Shown piece after piece: positions 55,286 through 62,428 of a stretch of DNA of 64,000 nt. Every line of letters starts with the position of its first letter. The first letter of the stretch is position 1. This DNA is from Sphingomonadales bacterium UBA656 (GTDB lineage Bacteria > Pseudomonadota > Alphaproteobacteria > Sphingomonadales > Sphingomonadaceae). The notes beneath the pieces were generated by a model that saw only the letters and a program-made list of their open reading frames with translations, made no database searches and was not told the DNA's origin. The stretch covers positions 155,691 through 219,690 of the forward strand of contig DBOC01000006.1 in the NCBI GenBank assembly GCA_002299895.1, given 5' to 3'. The position numbers were made by a program, and so were the translations under genes.

Positions 55286-56431
55286 ATGAATAAACAACCA
55301 AATATCTCCGCGTTGCTGATCGTGAACTTCGTTCTGCACTTTATCTCCGCCTGCATGGCAGGCGTGTGGATCAGCGAGCTAGTTTCGAGCGCAGGCGCGA
55401 TGACGCCACTCGCGTGGTTTGAAACCGCACTTGCGGTGATCGCGATTTCGATTGGGCTGAGCGCGCTCAGCTATATCGCGATCAAACATATTCCGACGCT
55501 GCCACTGTCGCAGCGACGGTTCGCCAAGTCCGGATTCTTTGGAGGCTATTCCGTGATCGCAGCCCTGCTTTTGCTGGCGGCGGCATCGGTATTCGCCGCT
55601 CCTGCCGGCGAACGCGCACATGTGGAATTTGCGCATCAGGAATTCAAAACCGAAACAGAACTGCGCCGCAGAGCAGTTTCGACGATTGAAAATCGCGAAC
55701 CATTTCTGATCGACTGCGAAAATGTCGGTGATGCGATGAGCAATCAAGAAGGCGCAACCGGCGCTTTCAGCCGCGAAGGCGGCGATGTCGGGCGCGTTGC
55801 GATCACGCTTCGCAACATCGCTGACGGGTGCAAAAGTGCGCGCAATTCAATCTACGCAAATCGCGCATATCTTTCGCGTCAATTTGCGCGCGCGGACCGA
55901 ATCTTGATCGATCTGCGGCGCGTGATCGATTCCGAAAATGATCGTCGCAAAAAGATGGTCGATGCGCGCAAACTCGCTGACGAATGGCAGCGTGTGATGC
56001 GCGGCATCAATGATGCGCTTGCTGCCGAGGCGCTGATCGCTGCCTCGGAATCGCTGACCAAAGATTGGCACGCGGCTGGCCTACCGGTCGCCGCTGCGAA
56101 CGCGATCACACAAAACTTCGACGGCATCGCAGATGCCCTCGTCGAAGGTCTCGACGATATCGCGGCGCTCAAAGAACGTCCGCTGCCGGGAATTCCGGTC
56201 GTCTCGAACATCGCCTATTTGGGAATGTATCCCGACGCCACGCTGAGTGCTTTGGCGATTGGCGCGATCATCGAATTGATACCGCTCGCAGTCATCGTGC
56301 TTGGTATGTCGATGATGGAGCGCGCCAATATGCGGCGCGTTCCATCACAGCCATCGCCGGTCGCGCCATCGGCAATCGCAGTGCGACCCAAGCGGCAATA
56401 CAAGCGTCGCACGCCGAAGAGCGGCGCGTAA
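55286..56431 (+). CDS. Hypothetical membrane protein of the element
   Basis: 381 residues from MNKQPNISALLIVNFVLHFI, with AAAGGAAA in front. Three membrane helices near residues 9-30, 43-66 and 84-106, a long soluble helical domain (LRNIADGCKSARNSIYANRA, RRVIDSENDRRKKMV), and a fourth helix near 320-345, ending in a basic tail (PKRQYKRRTPKSG). No family recognised. It may be a mating-pair or exclusion protein. A perfect 14-bp hairpin terminates it. Confidence 0.75.
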   Translation: MNKQPNISALLIVNFVLHFISACMAGVWISELVSSAGAMTPLAWFETALAVIAISIGLSALSYIAIKHIPTLPLSQRRFAKSGFFGGYSVIAALLLLAAASVFAAPAGERAHVEFAHQEFKTETELRRRAVSTIENREPFLIDCENVGDAMSNQEGATGAFSREGGDVGRVAITLRNIADGCKSARNSIYANRAYLSRQFARADRILIDLRRVIDSENDRRKKMVDARKLADEWQRVMRGINDALAAEALIAASESLTKDWHAAGLPVAAANAITQNFDGIADALVEGLDDIAALKERPLPGIPVVSNIAYLGMYPDATLSALAIGAIIELIPLAVIVLGMSMMERANMRRVPSQPSPVAPSAIAVRPKRQYKRRTPKSGA

Positions 56432-56442
56432 TCAGCCATGCT

Positions 56443-56474
56443 AGCGCGAGGCGATGTCACCATCGCCTCGCGCT
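56443..56474. terminator. Hairpin terminator between convergent genes
   Basis: Perfect 14-bp stem AGCGCGAGGCGATG / CATCGCCTCGCGCT with loop TCAC, followed by TT on the plus strand. It lies 11 bp after the membrane-protein stop and 6 bp before the convergent gene stop. Confidence 0.78.
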
Positions 56475-56480
56475 TTGGCG

Positions 56481-56864
56481 TCACCACCATGCGTAGTAGG
56501 CAATCGTGCGGCCCTTCACGAATTCCTCTCGGCATTTGCGGATGAATTCGAGATCGTCATCGCGTTCCTCACCATTCGTTTCTCCGAAAAAGAAGCCGGA
56601 TGTTTCTGGCAATGTGCCGTCAAGGATCGTGCGCTCAAGGGCGTCAATATCCTCCGGCAAAAGTTCAACGGTGTTGACGTTGAAATCATCGTCGCTTCCG
56701 CCTTTCCGGTAATAGACGCCAGCCATCCAGCCGTGAAGGTTCGGATGCTTGCGCCAACAGTGAATGCGCGGTGTGGTTTCGAGGTGTAAGCCTTCCATAT
56801 CGAAATCGACAGGTGGACGGTCATCGTCCTTCGGCATTGAGTGGGCATACATATCAAGTCCCAT
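56481..56864 (-). CDS. Conserved hypothetical MGLDMYAH-type protein
   Basis: 127 residues starting MGLDMYAHSMPKDDDRPPVD; the ribosome site is AAAGGAGAC. Distinctive parts: HCWRKHPNLHGWMAGVYYRK, TLPETSGFFFGETNGEERDD and a C-terminal Tyr-Tyr-Ala-Trp-Trp. Proteins with this pattern occur on phages and islands and are sometimes mislabelled phosphoglycerate kinase; no kinase motif is present. Function unknown. Confidence 0.75.
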   Translation of the reverse strand: MGLDMYAHSMPKDDDRPPVDFDMEGLHLETTPRIHCWRKHPNLHGWMAGVYYRKGGSDDDFNVNTVELLPEDIDALERTILDGTLPETSGFFFGETNGEERDDDLEFIRKCREEFVKGRTIAYYAWW

Positions 56865-57126
56865 GATGGTCTCCTTTTGCTATGCCGCACGACCTTTCGC
56901 GCGGCTGATGGAGACCGGCGGCGCACGCCGATTTGCGCGCGCAACGCCCCTACTCGGTCATTGAAAATGAGTGGTGCGGGCCGGGGCTTGCGCGCCCGAG
57001 CAAAGCGGACGGGCGCAAGGGTCGGAAACATTCAGCTCGCGATTGTTGTGCGCGATGGGAGCACAAATGGCAGTGAATATTGCCGCTAGCCGATGGTATG
57101 TCGGCAATTTGGCGACAGGGATTTCG
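56865..57126. other. Intergenic region upstream of the MGLDMYAH-type gene
   Basis: 262 bp with no gene. It contains the leader of the minus-strand gene at 56481-56864 and the end of the TIR-like gene transcript; nothing distinctive is seen. Confidence 0.35.
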
Positions 57127-58539
57127 CTAAGAGAAACCACGCCGTAGGGCATTGGAGCGATCAAACATTGAGGTGTGGGGTAGCAGGGCTGGTCCTGCTT
57201 CAACGCCACTGCTTCCGGGGCGTTTGGCTTCCTTCATTCCGAGCATGGCGCGAATTGCGACATCAACGCCAGGTTCGTTGGAATTTTTTGAACGAAACGC
57301 CGTGCCGATGCTGAGTGATGCCCATAGACTGGGAGCGATGCTTGACCATTCGATGTTTGCAAGGCGTTCGATTGCTTTCGACATCAACTCGGCGAGTCCA
57401 TCACCTCGTAGTGCAAGGTAGAATGCATCGTCACCGCATTGGCCTGCATTGCCGCCATGCATGGTGGCAAAATCAACGAGTGTATCTTCAATGCAGCGGA
57501 TGACAGCATCGCCAACATGCTCGCCGAATGTTCGGTTGATATTGGTCATTCCGTCCACGTCCATAACGGCAAGGCCAAGGTCACGGCACTGCGTGCGGTC
57601 AAGCGGTTGGTTCAACTCACTTTCGAGAAAGTTCATGCCGTCATGCTTATGGCGGATCAATTTTTTGAGGTTGGCAAAGGCCTCGAAGCCGCTGATGCGT
57701 TTCGCCACCGCACGCGATAATTCCTCGAATAGCTTGTCAGGGCCATAGCTAAGCTCAAGCGTCAAAAGCGGATCGGTGTCGATGTCCTTGGATGATAGCG
57801 TGGTAAGTGGCGTGTCAGCGCCAAGTACGATCACCTCACCGTCTCGCATAAGCGCGTTGCGCAATTCCAGTTGAAATTCTGTCTGCTGCCATGGCTTCCG
57901 CATAAGGGCGTTGGACAGGCAGATTACTGAGAGCGTTACCGCGTCTATCCGCTTGGATAGCCCTAGAGCGACGGTTGCGGCATTTGCTCCATCAACTAGA
58001 ATTGTCTCGACGATGATACCGTAACGTGAAAGCCGCTCGGCAATTTCGTTCACATCGCGAGTTTCGATTTCGCCGCGCCCACTGGCAGCTATGAACAGAA
58101 TTTTTGGCGTATCGTGTGCGGGTCGGACATGCTCGGGAGCCAATTCACGAGCAACGATTTCGGCGATGAATTCGTGATGGTCACGCGCTTCTTCGAGAAA
58201 TCTCAGGAATTCGTGCCGCGTTTCAGTCCATTGATAGAAGAGCATCATCGGAACGAATTCTAACGCTGATCCGTCTGTCTTCGCTTCGCTTGCGTGGCGA
58301 CCGACCTGCTTCTGGGCATCATGCTTTATGTCCGGCAGCGCGTATCGGAATGAAAGTGCGTGCGGACGTGAAAACTCGACAAACTCACGATATTTGTTGC
58401 CGTGCTCACGAGTTGCGTAAATTTGAAACGCCTCAACCATTCGGAAAAGCAAGGTGGCCTGCCGAGTTGGCTGATCTTTGTGAGGCTTGAAATCCGCTTT
58501 CAAAGTTGCGGCAAGTTTTTGGAAATCTCGGACATTCAT
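57127..58539 (-). CDS. TIR-like domain fused to GGDEF-like cyclase domain
   Basis: 470 residues from MNVRDFQKLAATLKADF (a TTG at 58551 is in frame upstream). Residues 1-140 are helical, unknown. Residues ~145-265 are TIR-like: PKILFIAASGRG at the first strand and SVICLSNALMRKPWQQTEFQ with Trp217 and Glu221 at the place of the TIR catalytic Glu. Residues ~315-445 are GGDEF-like: LAVMDVDGMTNINRTFGEHVGD, with Asp327/Asp329 for metal and Cys-Gly-Asp-Asp-Ala (368-372) replacing Gly-Gly-Asp-Glu-Phe. A nucleotide cyclase and NADase in one chain is unusual and suggests an abortive-infection protein. Confidence 0.72.
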   Translation of the reverse strand: MNVRDFQKLAATLKADFKPHKDQPTRQATLLFRMVEAFQIYATREHGNKYREFVEFSRPHALSFRYALPDIKHDAQKQVGRHASEAKTDGSALEFVPMMLFYQWTETRHEFLRFLEEARDHHEFIAEIVARELAPEHVRPAHDTPKILFIAASGRGEIETRDVNEIAERLSRYGIIVETILVDGANAATVALGLSKRIDAVTLSVICLSNALMRKPWQQTEFQLELRNALMRDGEVIVLGADTPLTTLSSKDIDTDPLLTLELSYGPDKLFEELSRAVAKRISGFEAFANLKKLIRHKHDGMNFLESELNQPLDRTQCRDLGLAVMDVDGMTNINRTFGEHVGDAVIRCIEDTLVDFATMHGGNAGQCGDDAFYLALRGDGLAELMSKAIERLANIEWSSIAPSLWASLSIGTAFRSKNSNEPGVDVAIRAMLGMKEAKRPGSSGVEAGPALLPHTSMFDRSNALRRGFS

Positions 58540-58652
58540 TCGTTGGCGCAACCCCCACTGCGACTGCCCTATCGCAGACCTATGATTCGGGGAAGGTTGA
58601 TCCGAATCTGAGCTTCGGCCCGAAGCGATCCGTTACATCGACACTGGCGTGC

Positions 58653-58692
58653 TTCCGTAGAAGCTCCGGAATCATTCCGTAAACACTCCGGA
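58653..58692. repeat. Two 18-bp direct repeats with 22-bp period
   Basis: TTCCGTAGAAGCTCCGGA (58653-58670) and TTCCGTAAACACTCCGGA (58675-58692) match at 15 of 18 positions. They lie in the divergent region between the TIR/GGDEF-like gene and the gene at 58790, about 100 bp before each start. They may be regulator sites or iteron-like. Confidence 0.55.
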
Positions 58693-58789
58693 CGACCCAG
58701 TTTACCCCATCTGGCATCACTAAATCACTGATCAGGGCTTGGCAGAACCAAGCGCGGCCGCTCCCCACTAAATATGAGGAGCACGAGTG

Positions 58790-59224
58790 ATGCACATTCG
58801 CAATTCACTCTACAATAACTGCCGTTGCGGAAATGATTCCGGCTCGCGCAGCCCGTCAATCATCTATGTTCCAAGTGCAGATATTCTGCGTGAGACATAC
58901 ACCATATTCAATTTGGCGATTGCTTATGCTGGAATCGCGCCGCGCGTTTCACGACGACGCCTGATCGATTGGGTTTTTGATCGGATCATGGAATGCGAAG
59001 CTGTCGTGATCGATCACGATGGTATCGAAATCGACCTTCACCGCGTCGATGTCGATGGAATTTTCGGTGATGATTATTCGGCGTCATGGGCTGGCGATTT
59101 TTTGGCTGGTCGCGTCCGTCCGCGCAAACTGGCGGCGTCACAGAAAATCGCGGCGCGCATCAAGCTTTTGTGGATCGCGCTCGCCGCGCATAATCCTGCG
59201 GCGGCACAAGATGTGCTCCGCTGA
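58790..59224 (+). CDS. Hypothetical protein
   Basis: 144 residues from MHIRNSLYNNCRCGNDSG, with GAGGAGCACGAG in front. Two basic stretches and a helical middle (VSRRRLIDWVFDRIMECEAV, LAASQKIAARIKLLWIALAA). No family is recognised. It stands before a long SD-containing hairpin and the coupling protein operon. Confidence 0.65.
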   Translation: MHIRNSLYNNCRCGNDSGSRSPSIIYVPSADILRETYTIFNLAIAYAGIAPRVSRRRLIDWVFDRIMECEAVVIDHDGIEIDLHRVDVDGIFGDDYSASWAGDFLAGRVRPRKLAASQKIAARIKLLWIALAAHNPAAAQDVLR

Positions 59225-59262
59225 ATCCAGAGTTTGCCCCACTCAGCGTGGTGATCAATGAT

Positions 59263-59302
59263 GTGAAGCCTCCACCGGAATTTTCCGGTTTGGAGGCTTC
59301 AC
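59263..59302 (+). promoter_or_regulatory. Long inverted repeat sequestering the ribosome site
   Basis: GTGAAGCCTCCA (59263-59274) pairs with TGGAGGCTTCAC (59291-59302); inside, CCGGAA pairs with TTCCGG, leaving a 2-nt bulge and tiny loop. The GGAGG ribosome binding site of the gene at 59304 (7 nt before the ATG) is wholly inside the stem. It may regulate the coupling-protein operon, or serve as a terminator of the preceding gene. Confidence 0.75.
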
Positions 59303-59303
59303 T

Positions 59304-60056
59304 ATGACTGCTCAATATCGATTGGATTATGACGAAAACGGAGCGCGCCAAGTCGGCGATGAAATCGCGCCGACTGCTGCGCCGCGCGAAAAAGCGGATA
59401 AGGCAAAGCGTCGTCGCCGTCGTATTCCCAGCTCCGTTCAAACTGCGATCACTGTCGTGATCTGTGGTGGCGTGTTTTTCGCCGCCGTCCGCTTCGCTCC
59501 CGAAGGCTGGCGTCCACAGGATTTCACTGGCGAGTATGTCGGTGATGTTGCGGGTGAGGTGAAAGAAAACGAAGGTGCCATTGATGGCGAGGTGCAAGCC
59601 TATGTGAATGGCGTGCGCTCGGCATACGAACAGCGCAACGCCCAGTATGGCCGTATTGTTGAGGGGTATCTCGAAGCCTATAAATCGTCGCTCGCCATCA
59701 ACCTGCAACAAGCGGACGCGGCCAATCGGCTTCGGGGCGCATACCTCGAACGCCAGATGGGCCAAGCAATTCAATCCAGCGGGAGCAATGTCGGCATAGC
59801 AAACGCAGCCGAAGGATTGGGCCAGTTGCAAAACTGGCTCACCCCCGGTTCCGGCGATGCCACGCTAGCAGAAGCTGAGCGTCAACGCCGCATCGCAGCT
59901 GATCGTTTGCAGAACACCACGATTGAAAGTGCAAGCATCAATCTCGCAGGCCTCGTCAATCAACTGCCGAGTGAGGATGCACTTCGTCAGCGGATTGATG
60001 CGTTGCCGCCGATAGCTCTACCGCCCGAACCCGCCTTCATGCGGGAGCGCAACTGA
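59304..60056 (+). CDS. Single-TM protein upstream of the coupling protein
   Basis: 250 residues. A basic stretch (KRRRRR around 35-40) precedes one membrane helix (~45-63), then a helical domain rich in Gln/Ala (VEGYLEAYKSSLAINLQQAD, ADRLQNTTIESASINLAGLV). No family recognised. It is 1 bp before the coupling ATPase, which lacks its own N-terminal membrane helices, so this protein may provide the anchor. Translation is probably controlled by the hairpin covering its ribosome site. Confidence 0.75.
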   Translation: MTAQYRLDYDENGARQVGDEIAPTAAPREKADKAKRRRRRIPSSVQTAITVVICGGVFFAAVRFAPEGWRPQDFTGEYVGDVAGEVKENEGAIDGEVQAYVNGVRSAYEQRNAQYGRIVEGYLEAYKSSLAINLQQADAANRLRGAYLERQMGQAIQSSGSNVGIANAAEGLGQLQNWLTPGSGDATLAEAERQRRIAADRLQNTTIESASINLAGLVNQLPSEDALRQRIDALPPIALPPEPAFMRERN

Positions 60057-60057
60057 T

Positions 60058-61593
60058 ATGCGCGGCGGCAATTTTCTGAACTGGGCTGAGCGCGCAAGCG
60101 CGCTCGTGCGCCAAATGAACGAAGCCGATCACGCGCGTGCTGCGCGTGATCGTGCGCTCGAACTCGAAGAGGAGATGCGTAATGCAAAGCCGTCCGGCGC
60201 ACTTGGTGACGGGCGGCTTGGTAATTTGGATGATTGCAAACGTGCCGGAATGCTGAACAGCGACGGGCTGTTCCTCGGCGCGTTCGGTGAATTCGGGCAT
60301 TTCCTGTTTCACAATGGTGAGGAGTCGCTCCTCACCTACAATCGTGCCGGTGGCGGCAAAGGGACAGCGCTTATTCAACCGGCGCTCTGCCACACCCGTG
60401 ATCGCACTTTGATCGTCGTCGATGTCAAAGATGGCGAACTGGCATTTTCATCTGCGAAACATCGCGAGGAGCTGCTCGGCACAACGGCAATCTACCTCAA
60501 CCCCTACGGCCTTCATGGCTTGCCAAATACCAACATCAACCCGTTCTATCGGCTGATCGAAGTGGTGCAGAGCGGCGGTTCACCGGATGGTGAAGCGGAA
60601 GCGATTTGTGAAATCGCGCTTCCTGCCCCTTCGCGCCCCTCTGGTGCGGACTGGCCGCGCAAGGGGGCAATCGAGCTTACCGCTATGCGCGCAGAATTTC
60701 TTGCGCGCTTTCATCCCGAACGCTGCACGCTCTCGGAGATATGGCGCTATTGCAATGGCGATGACGAACACTTCGCGATGGAATTCTCGTTGATGGTGAC
60801 GTGCGGAGTGGAGTCTATCGAACGCCGTGCGATGTCTTTCGCATCGATGCGGTTGAATGCCGAAAAGCAATGGGAGGCCATTCGCAGCGAAGCGTCAACC
60901 GCGTTCAACGCATTTGAGCCGGGAAAATCTTTGGGCGATGCCTGCGCATCGCATGACTTTGATCTGACCCGCGCGAAGCGCGAAAAGCTTACGATCTATA
61001 TCATCCTGCCTGCCAATCGCATCGATGTCGCGAAGGCGTGGGTAGCAATGTTGATCGGCATGATGACGGAAACGATTGCGGCTGCACGTGGCCCCGTGCG
61101 CACGACATTCATAGTCGATGAATTTGCCAACCTTCCGCGCGTGCCAAGCATTTTGCGTTCGCTCCGGCTCTATCGTGGGCTTGGCGTAAGCTACTGGTTT
61201 TTTGCACAAGGCCGCAACTCGCTCACAAGCCAATGGTCGCGTGAGCAAGTGAAGGACATTGAGGATCAGGTCGGCATTCTGACCATGAAATCGGTGTGGG
61301 AGCCTGATCTGCTGAAAGATATCGAGCTATGGTCGGGCACGAAAACCATCCTGCAAAATGGTGTCAGCCATTCGGGCGGTGTCGTGCAAACCGCAAACGC
61401 CAATCTCTCCGAAAACAAGCGTCCCGTGCTGCAAGCGGGCGATGTGATCGCACTTGGCCCCACGCGGCAAGTGATCCGTGTGGCATCGATGCCCCATCTG
61501 CTGATCAGCGATGCGGTTCCCTACTTCACCGTCGATCCGTGGAAAAATCAGGTGCGCGATGTGCGCGATCTGCACAAGGGAAATTCGGAATGA
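60058..61593 (+). CDS. VirD4/TraG-like type IV coupling ATPase
   Basis: 511 residues. Walker A in YNRAGGGKGTALIQP (94-108), Walker B in TTFIVDEFANLPRVP, and an arginine-finger-rich region FFAQGRNSLTSQWSREQVKD. It links the relaxosome to a type IV secretion channel and pumps DNA. Unlike most VirD4/TraD proteins it has no N-terminal membrane helices. No secretion system is encoded in the element, so it must use a host or co-resident one. The ATPase motifs look intact. Confidence 0.88.
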   Translation: MRGGNFLNWAERASALVRQMNEADHARAARDRALELEEEMRNAKPSGALGDGRLGNLDDCKRAGMLNSDGLFLGAFGEFGHFLFHNGEESLLTYNRAGGGKGTALIQPALCHTRDRTLIVVDVKDGELAFSSAKHREELLGTTAIYLNPYGLHGLPNTNINPFYRLIEVVQSGGSPDGEAEAICEIALPAPSRPSGADWPRKGAIELTAMRAEFLARFHPERCTLSEIWRYCNGDDEHFAMEFSLMVTCGVESIERRAMSFASMRLNAEKQWEAIRSEASTAFNAFEPGKSLGDACASHDFDLTRAKREKLTIYIILPANRIDVAKAWVAMLIGMMTETIAAARGPVRTTFIVDEFANLPRVPSILRSLRLYRGLGVSYWFFAQGRNSLTSQWSREQVKDIEDQVGILTMKSVWEPDLLKDIELWSGTKTILQNGVSHSGGVVQTANANLSENKRPVLQAGDVIALGPTRQVIRVASMPHLLISDAVPYFTVDPWKNQVRDVRDLHKGNSE

Positions 61594-61928
61594 ACGAGAA
61601 TTCAACGCTGACGTCGCGGTTCAACAATGAAGGCGCGCGAAGTTTTTGGGAATCCCGCGTCCATGATCGCGTGGCGAATGCCATCACACGGTTAGATGCT
61701 CGGTTCGTTCTCTGCGAGCCTTCACTCACCCAATCACGCTACCGCGATCTGCTGACCAAACAGGGACACCCGCATGAACTGACCCCGCCCTTCGCAAAGA
61801 ATAATCCCGAACAACGTATGCGAGCCGCCGCCAAGCAACTGGTGCGATATGATCATCTCAAACGCGTCAACAAAATCCGCAAAGTTGGCGAGCGCATGAT
61901 CGGCAAAGATCGCGGCCTCGAACGCTAA
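61590..61928 (+). CDS. Small hypothetical protein, coupled to coupling ATPase
   Basis: 112 residues from MNENSTLTSRFNNEGARSFW; the ATG overlaps the coupling-protein stop by four bases. Very basic C-terminal half (MRAAAKQLVRYDHLKRVNKI) suggests DNA binding. No family recognised; a mobilization accessory role is inferred from the overlap. Confidence 0.7.
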   Translation: MNENSTLTSRFNNEGARSFWESRVHDRVANAITRLDARFVLCEPSLTQSRYRDLLTKQGHPHELTPPFAKNNPEQRMRAAAKQLVRYDHLKRVNKIRKVGERMIGKDRGLER

Positions 61929-61953
61929 GAACGTCAGAAATCTGCGGATAGAC

Positions 61954-61983
61954 TTGCAATTTTGATACAAATGTGCGTATAAT
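61954..61983 (+). promoter_or_regulatory. Sigma70-like promoter for the recombinase operon
   Basis: TTGCAA (61954-61959), 18-bp spacer, TATAAT (61978-61983). It is the best promoter-like sequence before the genes at 62108 and 62425. No expression evidence. Confidence 0.5.
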
Positions 61984-62107
61984 TGTAATATAATGTGGCG
62001 CAAATTGATGACGATGATCCAGTTTTCCCCACGTTGGTTTCGACCATAAACCAAAATCACTTTCACGCTGCTTGGGTATGCCAAGCACAGTCGTGATGGT
62101 GATTGTG

Positions 62108-62428
62108 ATGAATGAGATTGTCGGAATTTCGTCTGCTGAATTTGATCAATATCGGGCGCTTGTCGCCGATATTGAAGGAATGACTGACCGGCAGAAAGAG
62201 GAAGCAATCCTCATCGTCGTCAACATGATGAAAGCCTTTGTCGATGCCGCGTGGGGCGTGCATGCAGAGCAACTTGCCATTGAAAATCGTAACATTCGCG
62301 CTTCACAAAATGGGGGTGAAAGTGGTATGATTTTGCTTCTTGGCAAGGCCATGACTGTTGACCTCGGCGCTCAGAATGAGCGCGATGGCGCGATCACCAA
62401 AAACCTAAACGAGGATTTTGCGCCATGA
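62108..62428 (+). CDS. Small hypothetical protein upstream of the recombinase
   Basis: 106 residues from MNEIVGISSAEFDQYRALVA; earlier in-frame starts at 62072 and 62096 are possible. Helical (MTDRQKEEAILIVVNMMKAF), with no known motif. Its stop overlaps the recombinase start as ATGA, so it may regulate recombinase translation or direct recombination (for instance a directionality factor); this is inference. Confidence 0.68.
   Translation: MNEIVGISSAEFDQYRALVADIEGMTDRQKEEAILIVVNMMKAFVDAAWGVHAEQLAIENRNIRASQNGGESGMILLLGKAMTVDLGAQNERDGAITKNLNEDFAP

Noticed and set aside
54739..55356. Minus-strand frame of 205 codons in the hairpin-rich region
   Set aside because: Composition follows the inverted repeats, no start signal or domain is seen, and it overlaps the start of the membrane-protein gene.
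56481..56864. Phosphoglycerate kinase
   Set aside because: Far too short and without kinase motifs; the label seems to be a copied error for this family.
58653..58692. CRISPR array
   Set aside because: Only two 18-bp repeats with 4-bp spacing and no cas genes; the window has no other regular repeat array.
61329..61589. Upstream extension of the small basic protein at 61590
   Set aside because: It overlaps the coupling ATPase out of frame; the ATG at 61590 overlapping its stop is the natural start.
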